Assembly (NCBI RefSeq): GCF_023856365.1
Contig: NW_026042768.1
Location: forward strand, 1 to 64,000
DNA length: 64,000 nucleotides
Direction: 5' to 3'
Origin: Brienomyrus brachyistius
Lineage: Eukaryota; Chordata; Actinopteri; Osteoglossiformes; Mormyridae
The position numbers and the translations under genes were made by a program. Positions 1 through 11,649 of the stretch are shown piece by piece. The notes under the pieces are model-generated. The model made no database searches, was not told the DNA's origin, and saw only the letters and a list, made by a program, of their open reading frames with translations. The first letter of the stretch is position 1; the number at the start of each line of letters is the position of its first letter.

Positions 1-783
1 CATTATTTCATTCTTTACAAAACGACATTTTTATAACAATGATGTATAACAATGTTAATGTGTTTATGTATAATTCATATTTAAATTAAAGTTCATATTT
101 TAGTTAAAAGCTACACCTACAGTACGTATATGAACTTGAATTTGAATCCAAACCCTTTTTCGTTCTTCTTCTTTAAATTCAAATATAAATTTCAATGCCA
201 CAACCTGTTTTCAACCACAATTCAAATGTAATTCAGATTAACAAAATGAACTGAAATTCAAGTTCATATATGTATTCAAAATCCTGAATTTTAGGATACG
301 TATTTGAGAATTTCATTCTCAAATCAGTTCTGAATGGTGCACATCCCTAGTTCATATGTTAAATCATGCATTTTTTTTTTCAGAGTGAATACACACTGAC
401 TGCTCAGATAAATAACGTCAAAAATAATTTTCTTTTGTTGCTTAAGATTTTTGCACAGTCCTATACTGTATATAACAACTCAAACATTTTTTTATGTTAT
501 TTGTTTTAAAGAGGCTGCAATGTGTAACATTAACATCTGTATAAAGAGAAGGTTAGGCTTTTGGCTGACAGCAAGCAAAATGCAACAAATTGTATAATAA
601 TAATAATAATAATAATAATGAATGATTTTTGTTTGATGTTTAGAAAAACATTTATGGAACAAAGCAGACAATAAGGTATCTTTGCTAATTTTATATTGAC
701 AAACAACTAAACTGTCAAAATTATTTTGCAGGGAATAATCTTACTGACATTATAATAAAGCAAATATGAAAATAGTTGGAATC
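1..783. other. AT-rich non-coding stretch with (AAT)n
   Basis: No gene is seen. An AAT trinucleotide microsatellite of about 8 units lies near 595-620. If the V-set gene at 792-1341 continues, this would be its next intron. Confidence 0.6.
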
Positions 784-791
784 TCATTTAC

Positions 792-1341
792 CTGTGATTA
801 TGACAAAGGTTCCATTCCCGAAGGTGACCTCATGAAGAAACACAGCAGCACAATAATACACTGCAGAATCTGACGGCTCCACGTTAGAAATAGTGAGGTT
901 AAAACTCCCCTCTGCATTCAGTAAGGAGTAACGTTTTATGCTTTTATATTCCTTGTAAAATTCACCAGGTACGTAGAGAAGTGCTTTCGCCATGGGCTGG
1001 GGCTTCCGACCAACAGCTTGCTTAAACAAAGTAACAAAAGTTGTTTCTCCTTGACAGAAGCATGTCAGGGTCACACTGTCTCCAAGCTGAACCCTCATCA
1101 GGTGACTGGGCTGAACAACATCTGTAGTCAGTGCAGTGTCTGCAAAAACAGAAAAACAAAAAAAATCATAATCAAATAAGACATATAATAGTAATCTAAA
1201 TAACTATTAACTATGATGCAGATTAAATGGCCAAATTCCACTGATCACATCATACAGATAAATGAAAATATTAAAATCCCAAAATAATTTATATTATAGG
1301 GCCTTACTAATGAAAATGAGAAGACCAAAGAGTCTGAACAT
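792..1341 (-). CDS. Ig V-set receptor, first two coding exons (NITR-like), partial
   Basis: Two exons are visible. The signal-peptide exon (about 1308-1341) starts with MFRLFGLLIF and ends at a GTAAGG donor. The V-domain exon (792-1139) follows a pyrimidine-rich tract ending TTTTTGCAG and ends at ACAG|GTAAAT. Both introns are phase 1, as usual for Ig genes. The V domain has the first-sheet Cys in SVTLTC, KQ followed by GRKP, LTISNVEPSDSAVYYC, and a J-like FGNGT motif in the same exon. The usual core Trp before KQ is replaced (LFKQ). A V exon with a built-in J-like end is typical of teleost novel immune-type receptors, which are innate membrane receptors; the NITR assignment is inference. An in-frame upstream ATG at 1393-1395 would lengthen the leader; I chose the inner one because it starts directly at the hydrophobic stretch. 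No second Ig, transmembrane or ITIM exon is seen at 1-780, so the rest lies off the window or is lost. An unrearranged TCR-like V is the alternative. Confidence 0.75.
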
Positions 1342-1721
1342 TTTTGTGCTTCCACTGTTTAGAATAAACTGCTCTGCTGCTAAGTGAGAGATCATGGTCG
1401 TGGTCGGGATGAAAGGGCAGGAAACAGAGAGGAAACAGAGAGACACACATCAGGCTGATCTGATTGGCTGTTCACATGGGAACTTAAGTAACAGTGAAAA
1501 AGCATTTTAATGTGCACTTACATGACGTTTATTAATTTACTCCTTAACATCCAGTTAAAATGAGAACAATTAGATAAACAGGAGCAGATACTGAGCATAT
1601 AAAGTTCTTTGTACAGAGTGCTGAGATACTGTGGGAGAGCATTTGCTAATCATCTCTCTCAGACAAGCTCAGCACAGTATGAGTCTGTTATCTATCTGAT
1701 ATTAGACAGTCTCTCATACAG

Positions 1722-1960
1722 TAATAATAATTGATACTTTATTGGTCCCTGTGGAGAAATTGTCTTAACTTCTCTCTCAACTTGCTCTCTTTTTTTTAGA
1801 GTAAACAGAGTAAGTTGTCTGCGAAGGGCAGCCACCCATAGTGATGCCCAGTGAGCTGGGGGTTAAGGGCCTCGCTCAAGGACGCAGAGATGTGCTGTGG
1901 CTGGGTTTGAACCAGCGACCATCTTATTACAAGCACACAGGCATTAGATCTTCTAATCAC
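1722..1960. repeat. Interspersed fish repeat fragments
   Basis: The stretch TACTTTATTGGTCCCTGTGG near 1735 matches a LINE/SINE 3-prime tail common in fish. It is followed by a segment with GGGTTTGAACCAGCGACC, a form found in dispersed fish repeats. The open frame across it is not credible as a gene. The rest of 1400-2280 holds nothing recognisable. Confidence 0.45.
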
Positions 1961-2283
1961 ACTTAAAAGGCAGATTAAATGTTCTTTCCACCATGCAAAC
2001 AGAATGTAAATTGTAGCTTTACTGCTTAGATTTACATTCACACATTTGCATTTAAAACAAGCATTTTAAGTGATGTACATGAGAGTAAATGGTGAATCAG
2101 TTTATTTGCCACTCTACACATTACATTGGCGCCCATTATAAGTAACTGTACAGTGACATTGCAGTTCCTCAGTTGCTTTGATGCATTTCTGGAATCACCC
2201 TTAACATCTGCAAAACTGTAAGTGCATTTCCCAAAACAATTCGTGCAAACAGCACCACACAGATGGACTGTCTACAAAAAAAG

Positions 2284-2470
2284 TCATAGAGGCCACCAGC
2301 AGCCCGAATACCACACCGTAAGGCCGTATGTTAGGATGCTCTCTATGGCAGAGCGGTAGGAGGCCACCAGCAGCCCGCATACCAGACCGTAAGGCAGCAT
2401 GTTAGGATGCTCTCTATGGCAGAGCAGTTGAAGGTCCCGATCAAGAAATCCGACAAGTTTCCCCAATAAG
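2284..2470 (-). pseudogene. LINE reverse transcriptase C-terminal scrap (Rex1/L2-like), internally duplicated
   Basis: The minus strand encodes SAIESILTYGLTVWYSGC, a recognisable C-terminal RT-region motif of fish non-LTR retrotransposons. About 71 bp is repeated in tandem (copies begin near 2291 and 2362), so the motif appears twice in different frames. There is no complete ORF or 3-prime tail; this is a dead fragment. Confidence 0.55.
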
Positions 2471-2706
2471 CCAGTAACCCCGCTTCATAGAACAGGCCAC
2501 AGGACTGGTTTTGGTGAGATAGTCCGAGTAGTAGGTAGAAATCAGGATGGAGACTGAGTGTGGGTCTAACAGGTGAGCAGATGTAGGACAGAATGTAGAG
2601 CCCTCTGGTGGAGTGCCTGTGCATGACTGAATGTATGGTTTGGGTCTGATGGTCTGAATAGTTGGTAGAAATAGGCACCTTCCTACCTGATGTGGTAGGT
2701 CTAGAT

Positions 2707-3011
2707 AAGGGGTCACCAACATGGTGCCCCAAGGATGCCCCCAATGACCACATGAGTTGCCCGTGGACCTGTTCTATAAAATAGCACAACTCACCAGCGA
2801 ACATCATCTAAAATTTTATTTTGTCCTGTTTCTAATCTATCACATTTGCATTTATATAGATTTGAAATTGAATATAAAAAAGCATTTAAAACATGTTTAT
2901 CATGCATGAAGTTTAGACATGTTTAGGAGGGCGTTTAAAACTGATATCAAACTTCGTATGGCTCAGTACCCGTGAAGTAGCTCTCCGTTTTAAAAAGGTT
3001 GGTGACCCCTG
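2707..3011. mobile_element. hAT-type MITE with 8-bp target duplication
   Basis: Terminal inverted repeats read AAGGGGTCACCAAC on the left and GTTGGTGACCCCTG on the right. An exact 8-bp duplication GTCTAGAT flanks the 305-bp element (2699-2706 and 3012-3019). Eight-bp duplications and CAGGGG-type ends are typical of hAT elements. There is no coding capacity, so it would need transposase in trans. Confidence 0.85.
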
Positions 3012-3700
3012 GTCTAGATCTTGCAAGTTTGTTTGTACTGGCTGTGTGAACATACTGTAGCACTGTTAAGAATATGCAACACAGCCTGAGTTGGGGATCT
3101 GCTGTATGCATCAGTAATATAATGCTTTGTCCTTTTCTAGGCTGTTCATTAAGACATAAAGCCTGAAAGTTTTCTGAATGGCATTAATGAAATTGAGCAC
3201 TGCCCCCACCTGCTGGCCAATTTATTAAAACATTGAAATCGCTGTCTGCACAGGCTGACGTGTCATTTAAGTCTGATAATTTTCTATGAGTCAAACGGCA
3301 AGAAAATGACAAGAAGTTAAAAACATGGAGTTAGATGAAGGAGAAAAGATTACAAATTTGAAGATTATGAAATCAGGACATGTCAGCTAAGTCAGCCAAG
3401 GTGGGTCTTAAACATATGGACGGAAGTATGAGCGCTAAACTTAAACGGGTTCACTTGTAACCGCTGCCACCAAATTTCGTTAAATTGCTGGGGAGGTCCA
3501 GATACATGAGACAGGAATAGAAGGATTATTCTTTATTAATATACAGACGAGGGTTACAACCCTCCCTAGGGCAATAGAAGGGGATACCTGCCACGGGACA
3601 TTCTAAAACGCTTAATGTGAAAATGCGTAACGCAACTTAATGTATTAAAACAGTCACCACAAATCACCAAATTTCTCGCGAATGTATCTGGCCATAAAGA
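3012..3700. other. No gene seen
   Basis: Mixed-composition unique-looking sequence. No convincing ORF, RNA gene or repeat family was recognised. Confidence 0.5.
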
Positions 3701-3710
3701 CTTACCTGAC

Positions 3711-3835
3711 AAGAAATCAAAACCGAAATGCTAGGAATATGGACTTTAAGCCTTTTCTTTATGGGCGTCAATGGAGGGGAAAACGCTTGACGTAAGATGA
3801 AGTCCATATTCCTAGCATTTCGGTTTTGATTTCTT
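3711..3835. repeat. Perfect 36-bp inverted repeat (hairpin)
   Basis: The arm at 3711-3746 (starts AAGAAATCAAAACC) is exactly complementary to the arm at 3800-3835 (ends GGTTTTGATTTCTT). The 53-nt spacer contains a smaller inverted pair (CGTCAA and TTGACG) that could stack a second stem. Transcription from either strand would give a 36-bp stem with no mismatch. Confidence 0.9.
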
Positions 3836-3961
3836 CCCTGGCATGGGTGACGGGTACACCACGTTCCCAAAGCCACGTTAGCCTCGAGCGAACTGCCCGG
3901 AGAAACCGCTCACACCAGCGCTGCAACCCGATCTCCTCCCCTTTTAAACACACATTTCTAT

Positions 3962-4165
3962 GGCGTTAAATTAGTGCCAAAAGTCGTGCGCATAAAAACA
4001 GAAAATCCATGCTCTCTACGCGCTCGCGATTGCACAGCACTCACTCACTCGCTCGCCGTTAAATTAGGGCCAAAAGTCGAACCACGCGCGTGCGTGTGCT
4101 CGAGTGCTGAAAACCCATCCCCTCTACGCGCTCGCGTCTGCACAGCACTCGCTCGCTCGAATTTC
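3962..4165. repeat. CpG-rich tandem duplication, about 100 bp x 2
   Basis: Two diverged copies share TTAAATTAG, CCAAAAGTCG, CTCTACGCGCTCGCG and GCACAGCACTC. CpG density is clearly higher than in the flanks. Just downstream, 4184-4191 reads TATAAAAG, and TACCGTA and TACGGTA form a small dyad around it. A promoter is possible but unproven. Confidence 0.6.
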
Positions 4166-4724
4166 CCGCTTCGTCTTACCGTATATAAAAGAATGGGCCA
4201 ATGTACGGTAAATTGCATTGTGAATAAAATTTCTTAATACAACATCACAAAGCCAATTTAATAAATTCAAATCCTGGGAAGAACGCTCCTCAGATATTAG
4301 TTCTCGGGTTAGTGTTAGCAGACTATAGGCGAAACCACCTTAAGTGCTATCTGTTAATGTTTATTAAATTAGCATTAAAATGGAGAGGTTTATAATATCT
4401 TTTGTCCTTGTAGCTGCTAAATACACTCATTATTAAAGCCATAAAGTTGTCTGCCTACTACATTGGAATCTCCACTGAGTAAGTGTTTTTGATGGATTTT
4501 ATTTAACTTTATTATACTCTGGTCCTTAGATCTAATGTCATACTTCTTCACTTATATTGTTTGTGAAAAGGTTTACCACGGTCAAACAGAGCAGCCACTA
4601 CATCATCATACATGAACAAGCACCTCACAAAACAAAAACATTTCATTTTCATAATTAAAACTTTTGAATGGTAGGCCTAGTGTGTGGATCAGAGACAAGA
4701 TCTTGACACCTCATTAACTATAAT

Positions 4725-5557
4725 TTGTTCTGTGAACAGCTCAGATACCACCTTCTCGAAAGTCTTCTGCATAAAATAGAAATAGGATTCAGCGCGACTC
4801 CACTAAATTTGGATTACCTGGAGTTCCTTTGTCATCAGGAGCTGTATCTTCTGCAGGCCCTGTCTAATCACATTGAAGTACCTCCTGCTATCACCCTGGC
4901 TTTGCAAGAGCTCTTTGACCTTGTGAGGGCACATCTGGAACGTCCAGCCCCATGTGTCACACAGGAAGTCGCTGCCACCAATAGACGACCCAAGATTTTG
5001 ATTGAAGAACAATGTTTGAAAGAAATGCTCCATACTCAACTTCCTGTGCCTTGCATAGCCACACTGATGGGTGTTTCAAGAAGAACAATCTTAAGAAGAA
5101 TAAAAGAGTATGAGCTCTGTGTTAGGGAACTTGACAATTTGGTTTCTTCTGTCAAGAATGATCTACCAAATGCAGGCTACAGGATAGTCAATGCAGGCTG
5201 CAGTCAATGGGCTACAGGGTTCGGTGGAGAAGAGTTGCAGCCTCCATGCATAGGGTTGATTCCATGCGCATCATATAAAGGTTGTCAAGTCTTGGCTGTG
5301 TTGTACGCAGAATGTACCAGGGCCTTTGTCTCTAGTACACGTGGACACAAACCACAAGTTGATCCGGTTTGTATTACCAGCAAATTTATTTGGAGTAAAC
5401 CCTGGGTGGATTGGTGTGAGGTGGTGGTGGGGCTTTGGAGAAGATTTCCTGCCGATCAACACTAGCAACTTATATCTATCTGTCATGGAGGTCTCGGGAC
5501 TCACAGATATTCAGAGACATGTGGATAGTTTACCAGTGGTTTTCAGCAGGAAATAGT
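4725..5557 (+). pseudogene. Integrase-core (rve/DDE) transposase-like gene, broken
   Basis: The first frame (4725-5183) gives an N-terminal region, then a helix-turn-helix-like segment, MGVSRRTILRRIKEY. Homology then continues in other frames: near 5185-5275 a frame with SMGYRVRWRRVAASMHR runs into a TAA, and from about 5310 a third frame carries SLVHVDTNHKLIR, the start of the DDE catalytic domain (first Asp in HVDTNHK). After that the catalytic domain degenerates and the remaining acidic residues are not recognisable. Genes with this architecture are widespread in fish genomes and resemble eukaryotic integrase-type transposases (IS3EU/Ginger type by recollection, not search). Two or more frameshifts and a stop make it non-functional as assembled. 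The neighbourhood shows no terminal repeats, so element borders are unknown. Confidence 0.7.
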
Positions 5558-5559
5558 TA

Positions 5560-7010
5560 TTACTACAAATTGTCACCCCCCCCCCCCGCCCCCCACAGAA
5601 ACTGGATCTGGCTATAGTGGGAAAATCTTTTTTTTTTTTTATTTGTGAGAACTTGAAAGCAAAACAAAACTTGGAAAAAATATATGCTCATTCACCAATT
5701 TTCTAATCTGGGGTCTAAAGTGGTCAGGCTTGCAAGTGTATTTGGTTATTTGTCTATCCTAGCCTGTTGCAGTGTATATTTCCTGTATATTTTGCATGTA
5801 AAAAATGTTGTTTGTTATGTCAGTGCTTAATATTATCATGTAGTCTTCATGAACTTTCTTCATCTTGGCCAGGGACTGCATTTGAAAAGTAGCCACTTGA
5901 CTAAAATTGGCACATTTTCAGAAATGCCAGCAACAATACTGATAATGAACACCCCTCTAACTGACTCTCAGTTGGTTTAGAAAAAAGACTTTTAAGAGAA
6001 AAGAAAGCCTTCCTTTGGTTTTGCATTTTTCTCTTTTTTGTTGGCTGTGCACAATATATTAGAAGAATACCTTACAATTATATTAGTTAAGAAATAACAG
6101 ATTGCGTATATACAATATTAAGGTGATAACAACAACCCTCACTGTCTCTAGGTGCTGCTTCAGACAGGGCATTCTGCAGCAGGGACACCACCCGTCGTGC
6201 AGCATCCAGCAAATCTCCCTATCACAACAGCCCACATAACAGAATAACATTAGTGTATGATTCAGTAGGGCTAGTCCAGGTCTGGAAAGTAGTTGGGCCA
6301 GATTTTTAAACCAAGAAATTTAGCTGGGCCAGACATTTTCAGCGGCCCAGTAAGCAACAGGTAATGGCATTTTAAACAAACACAAATCAAGGTACATTAT
6401 TTTAAAAAACTACAACTGAACAGAATCTGAGAGCAATATTTTTTTTCACTTCTGAAATGAGAAAAATATTTTGGTCGTATCTGACCTAGACGCATCCCAA
6501 AGAAAAAAAATGCCTATTAGATGGTAAACAGACATAAAGAAAAAGGGAAAAATCGTCTATAATCATCATCCGCTTATACTGTGGTGATCCATTTCACCCA
6601 CACAGGCATGATCACCATTAGCGGTTTCCACATTATTGTCGAGGTGACTATTCACTTTACCTCTGCTTTCTCCGACATCTTCCTGATTCTGCCGCCAACA
6701 AGGGGCTCATAGGGTGGAGACTGAGGGTGTTAAACAGACCAATCTTTTGTCACTGAATGCAACAAATAATGTATTTATCTGTCAAAAGTCCAGCACCAGG
6801 AAAAGCAACAGAGTGACAGTAGAAACTGTAATAATAATGGAAGTGCGCCGCCCTACAGGGAAGGAGGAGTGATGGGAGTCCCGGTGGTGGCTAAGCGCGC
6901 GTGGGGAGAGGCGTCGTACTGTGAGGCTTCATGAACTTCCGATGGGGCAGTGCTGTCATACAGCGGGGAGCCTGAGAGGGGCACTGTGGCCGGGTGCGAG
7001 AGCCCTGGGT
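5560..7010. other. No gene seen; C-tract and one weak exon-like stretch
   Basis: A poly-C tract lies at about 5575-5595. On the minus strand near 6130-6222 an acceptor-like TGTTGTGATAG precedes a short open stretch reading GDLLDAARRVVSLLQNALSE; this is too short to call. The remainder is AT-rich with no recognised elements. Confidence 0.4.
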
Positions 7011-7014
7011 AATG

Positions 7015-7311
7015 AGTTGTAGAGCTGCGCAGTGTCACGATCGGGTACAAGCAGGCAGGCGATCGTGCGGGCAAGGCGTGCAAGGAGCAAGCGGACAGGC
7101 AAAAACGGGAGTTTAATTAGGAAGCGCGGACGGGGAAACATCTCACGCATACAAACATCAATGACAGACACTGGACTCAGGTAAGACACGGACTGAAATA
7201 CACAGGACTGAGCAAATTAACTAGATACAGCTGGGTACAAATCGGGAGAAAACACGTGGGTAATCAGGGGGCGTGGCACACAGGAGGAGCGGACGAGCCG
7301 GGCATGACACG
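7015..7311. mobile_element. Short non-autonomous element of the GGGGGCGTGGCACAC family
   Basis: The ends read GTGTCACGATCGGG (left) and GCCGGGCATGACAC (right). The inside carries ACGTGGGTAATCAGGGGGCG. Related segments sit at 16282-16548 (reverse) and 47060-47290. There is no ORF. It behaves as a dispersed non-autonomous DNA element; the class is not settled. Confidence 0.55.
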
Positions 7312-8500
7312 CAGGAACTGAGAGCCCAAGCTGTTGGACATTCCACTGGACTAGGAGACTGGGGTGAGTGAGGAGGAGCTCATTGACCACAAACTGGGAT
7401 ACTGGCTGTGTGTGAGCAATGGGGTGGAGATTAAGGAAAGACGTTAAATCAGCATGCAGTGTTGCCTGGAAACAACAACAAATATACTAGTGTCACTGTA
7501 CTAAAACAATATCAAAATAATGCCTATTTTTTATTCATTTTACTTGTAGAGTGCAAAGTACAAAGGAAAACAAAGAGTAACTATGGCGAAATAAATCAAA
7601 GCATGTCCCAGAATGATGGGCCTGAATGGATCAGGACAGAAGAAGGCGAAAGTCCTGTTAACGAGGTGAGACGATGCAGACACAGGCCAGGATGTGGGTA
7701 TAGGCGAGAACAAGAGGGAAGACGGGGGCCCGAGACTCAGCATGGGGACAGGTGGGGGAGGGGAGGCACGGGCTCACCTGGAGCTGCTCCCGGAGGTGCC
7801 GCTATGACTCATGGGTAACATGCCGGAATGGGACGGCACCTGTAGGCTGGACCAGTTGTCATGGGAGGGCAACATGGACAGACAGGTAGACGAGCTGTCT
7901 GAATAAGCAGCTGCAAGTATAAAACAATAAATGAAGCAGGTATGTGGTGGGCAGTGTTACAGCGTCCTTAATATGGTCAATACAGAAAAGGCATGTTATC
8001 ATGTTATGTATATACTGCCTCCAGTTACTTAATGCCTAACTTTAATACATTGATTGATTTGTTCACTGCTGCAGCCTGTGTCAACTTTCCTTTCAGACAG
8101 ATGTAAAGTCCATTCTGTTTTTGTTCTGTGTAGTTTTTTTTGAACAGCATATGGCTGAATTCTGTTAAACCTCAGACTGAAGAAAATTGTGTTAATTGAA
8201 AAGCAAATATCAAAAACTCAGTCTGCAGGAATGTTTTTCTAAATATTTCTGTGGACTTTTGGAAATTTCACGAAATTCCATTGCTCCATTACATAAACAC
8301 TGAGTGAGATTTCATTCCCATTACTGCAACGTATGAAGAGGATTATGACTTATTACTTTAGGTTATCGGACTGAGTGAGTTTTGGAAATTTGCTCTTCGA
8401 TAACTGAAGCAGTGCTGTGAATGCAGAGGTTATATGCGTCGCATATCAACAGAACTGTATGTTTATGTCTTGTCTTAATTATTTTGATTAAATGTCTAAC
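7312..8500. other. No gene seen
   Basis: A 119-codon open frame at 7459-7818 has no recognisable domain and is biased in composition (Gly/Arg-rich tail). I do not support it as a gene. Confidence 0.45.
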
Positions 8501-8556
8501 TATTCCCAATATGTGTGAACATACTTGGCCAAATAAAGCTGATTCTGATTCAGTCA
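8500..8556 (+). repeat. LINE 3-prime tail scrap
   Basis: It ends with AATAAAGCTGATTCTGATTC, a tail shared by fish Rex1/L2-type LINE remains. Too short to classify. Confidence 0.45.
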
Positions 8557-8713
8557 GAGGGTAATCGTCGGTGTGCTGTACTATCGTGGTGACCCACACA
8601 GAGAGCTTAGGACCATGATTTCAGTGTGTGCTTGTGTGAGGGGACAGGCAGGGCGGCGGCTCACTGGGTGATGCACTCCTGTGGGTATAGGGGCTGGGAT
8701 AGGGGGCGGAGCA

Positions 8714-8736
8714 GTTACTCCTCAAGGAGGAGTAAC
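8714..8736. repeat. Tight 10-bp palindrome, 3-nt loop
   Basis: GTTACTCCTC and GAGGAGTAAC are separated by AAG. It sits in a G-rich stretch (8620-8830) without a supported gene. Confidence 0.75.
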
Positions 8737-9320
8737 AGTCACAGCCGTGGGGGGAGGAGAGGGAGAGGGTGCTCCCAAACTGGGGGTGTGGGTTTGATGA
8801 AGAGCAGAGAGACCCTGAGCCTGGGATGAACCAGCTGCCTACTGAAACGAAAGCGGATAAAGACAGAAACTAGAACCTCAAACTAAACAACACAAACAAC
8901 AATATCAAGTTATATTCAATCATTAAACCGTTATATATTTAATCTAAACAATAGTAATAAATATCGTTCCGATTCAAAATATCATTTACGGGTGAATCTT
9001 ATGACTTGCATTGGGAAACAGGAAACGGGCCAAGCTGCAGGGCCAGTTCAAAGGCATAGTGCGAGGCGCCCAGAAAGGGGGCGAGGTCTGGGCGGAGTCA
9101 GCTAAAGAAGAAAAAGGCCTGACCTTTTTCTGGATGCTGTGGACTGTGTTTGTGTGTGAGCTGCAGCTGCATGTTCCTTACATTTTTTTTATTAACACCA
9201 GCACCGTGAGGTTTGGCCTGGACTGGGTCCTGTCCTGCATGGTTGAAGACATGTTGACTGATGGTCAGCCCGTGTTCTGTTGGATCCCACAGAAAGGAAA
9301 TGGGAATCCCGTTTGGATCG

Positions 9321-10085
9321 GATGCTGACAGTTGAAAAAAAACTCATGTCTGTGTGTTATGAAAGAATATCAATAAATGTTTCCGAAAGGGGATGACTCA
9401 TTTGGTAATTATTTACGGCTTATGTTATGGCTGAGAAATTTACAGTCTTTACTAAAGTCTGACTTCTTTCGAGTCACCTTTAATATAGATTGGACACTCT
9501 CTATGCTATGTACAATACTTATATAGATGGTACATGTTTACTTGCTTGCACAGATGGTTGATTAGGTAATTAGTGTAAGTGTGTGTGTGTGTGTGTGTGT
9601 GTCCAATCGCATGTATGTCCAAGGTCCATAGTAAGTAATATACACTGATCAAGAGATGCCTGAAAGTGGATGAAAGAGGACATTAGTGGGTGTATCACTT
9701 AGTGTAACGGGTGCAGGAAAATGAGCAGGACTGCAAGCCATATAATGACCCACTGTCCTTATCTAGCTCTTAATACAGTATGCATACAGTGATGTATCTA
9801 CAATGGACAGCTACTATAAGCAGATAGCACAGTACAGGTGCTTAATCTGTATGCTATTTCCATCCATCCATTGTCCAAACCGCTTATCCTACTGGGTCAC
9901 AGGGGGTCCGGAGTCTATCCCGGAATCAATGGGCACGAGGCAGGGAAGAACCCAGGATGGGGGGCCAGCCCATCACAGCTCACACTCACACACCATTCAC
10001 TCACACATGCACACCTACGGTAAATTTAGCTACTCCAATTAGCCTCAGCATGTTTTTGGACTGTGGGGGGAAACCGGAGGAAACT
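9321..10085 (+). repeat. Left arm of a long inverted repeat
   Basis: From GGATGCTGACAGTTG (about 9321) the sequence matches, in reverse complement, the stretch ending near 12173. The shared tract includes (GT)n at 9579-9602, the GTATGCATACAGTGATG stretch near 9780 and a truncated SINE (9868-10085). Arms differ by scattered substitutions and small indels. Confidence 0.85.
9868..10085 (-). mobile_element. tRNA-headed SINE, truncated copy
   Basis: Starts at the CCATCCATCCATTG tail and runs to AAACCGGAGGAAAC. The tRNA-like head is missing. Its diagnostic bases (AGCTGTGATGGG and TTCTTCCC, read in reverse) match the full copy at 11094, not the neighbour at 11456. Confidence 0.8.
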
Positions 10086-11093
10086 AGCAGCTTTGTGTGG
10101 TAATTGTTTGTATTAAAAATACATTGGATCAAGTCAAATTATTTTTATGAAGAATTAACATCTAAAAGCTGCTAGTAGACCGTGGGAAAATAATTTTTCT
10201 ATTTTCTTGCTGCCATCTCGTGGCCAAAAGTAGGTATTGCAATTTCCATCATATGTAAGAGGGCCTGCCCATCAGAGTAATGTACATCCTGTGACATGTA
10301 TTGACTATCAAGACAAACTGAAACACGGTGTATTAGGCTGTCAATGAGTACTGGACTAGGGTGAAAAACTGCCTGATAATCTACCTATTAACTAGAAGAG
10401 TACAAACTGGAGACGGATCCCCTAATACAGAGGGATTAACGTCTGTGCCACATCCAGAACCATTCAGTGTAGGAGTCTGGTGGTTCTACTGGATACTGAC
10501 AAGTACCCAGCCCCTTTGTTCCCTCTGATAATCATCAGTCCTCCTCTGAATGCCTTCACCACTCTATTCCTGAATAGGTACACATTTAAATATGCTAGCA
10601 AGATCAAGGTATTGGGATAACTGTTAGGTTCGCTGTTCAGAGAGTTGCAGTGAAAACCATCATACACAGTGGCCCTTTCTGGATAAGATTACCTCCCTCT
10701 GATCTAACAGGTCAAGATCAAAGCAAGGTGCATTGCAATGTCTGACACCCAGCACACTACAGCATATAAAATACAGGTATCCATCGCCTTCCGCATTTGG
10801 AACCAGGACCACTTGTTGCAAGTCAATTTGGGCGTATCTCAAGTTATACGAGAGAGGCAAGACATTAAGGACAGTATACACAGTACTGAAATAATAATGT
10901 ACATATTAAACCACAGCACTTAATAAACAGATACTGCACTTACATTTCACAAAAAAAAAATAAAGCACAGATTGCACTAAGAAATCAAAAGATGCATGTG
11001 CTAGCAAACAGTGGGAGCTGAGGAAGAAGCAGTGGTGAAATACTTTATTGTACAGTACAGTAAGTTTCTTTTTATAGAATGAAATAGCATACA
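10086..11093. other. Spacer between the inverted arms; no gene seen
   Basis: About 1.0 kb of unique-looking sequence. Several 60-75 codon open frames occur on both strands, none with a recognisable domain. Confidence 0.5.
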
Positions 11094-11455
11094 GGGGGCG
11101 GCATGGTGGTGCAGTGGTTAGCACTGTTGCCTCACACCTCTGGGACCCGGGTTCGAGTCTCTGCCTGGGTCACATGGGTGTGGAGTTTGCATGTTCTCCC
11201 CGTGTCGTCGTGGGGTTTCCTCCGGGTACTCCGGTTTCCCCCCACAGTCCAAAAACATGCTGAGGCTAATTGGAGTTGCTGAATTGCCCGTAGGTGTGCA
11301 TGTGTGAGTGAATGGTGTGTGAGTGTGAGCTGTGATGGGCTGGCCCCCCATCCTGGGTTCTTCCCTGCCTCGTGCCCATTGATTCCGGGATAGACTCCGG
11401 ACCCCCTGTGACCCAGTAGGATAAGCGGTTTGGACAATGGATGGATGGATGGATG
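11094..11455 (+). mobile_element. tRNA-headed SINE, full-length copy
   Basis: The head has an A-box-like TGGTGCAGTGGTTAGCAC and a B box GGGTTCGAGTC, then a body, then a (GGAT)n tail. GAAATAGCATACAG to its left recurs as GAAACAGCATACAG after 11648. The target duplication therefore brackets this copy together with the truncated copy at 11456-11649. Confidence 0.88.
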
Positions 11456-11649
11456 CTGAGGCTAACTGGAGTTACTAAATTGCCCGTAGGTATGCATGTA
11501 TGAGTGAATAGTGTGTGAGTGTGCCCTGTGATGGGCTGGCTCCCCATCCTGGGTTGTTCCCTGCCTCGTGCCCATTGCTTCCGGGATAGGCTCCAGACCC
11601 CCCACGACCCAGTAGGATAAGCGGTTTGGACAATGGATGGATGGATGGA
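11456..11649 (+). mobile_element. tRNA-headed SINE, 5-prime truncated copy
   Basis: Begins at CTGAGGCTAACTGG inside the SINE body and ends with the GGAT tail. It is in head-to-tail order with the preceding copy, forming a partial dimer. Confidence 0.85.

Noticed and set aside
6853..7189. Two overlapping minus-strand frames
   Set aside because: They are in the CpG-rich edge of a non-autonomous element, with no recognised motif or exon borders.
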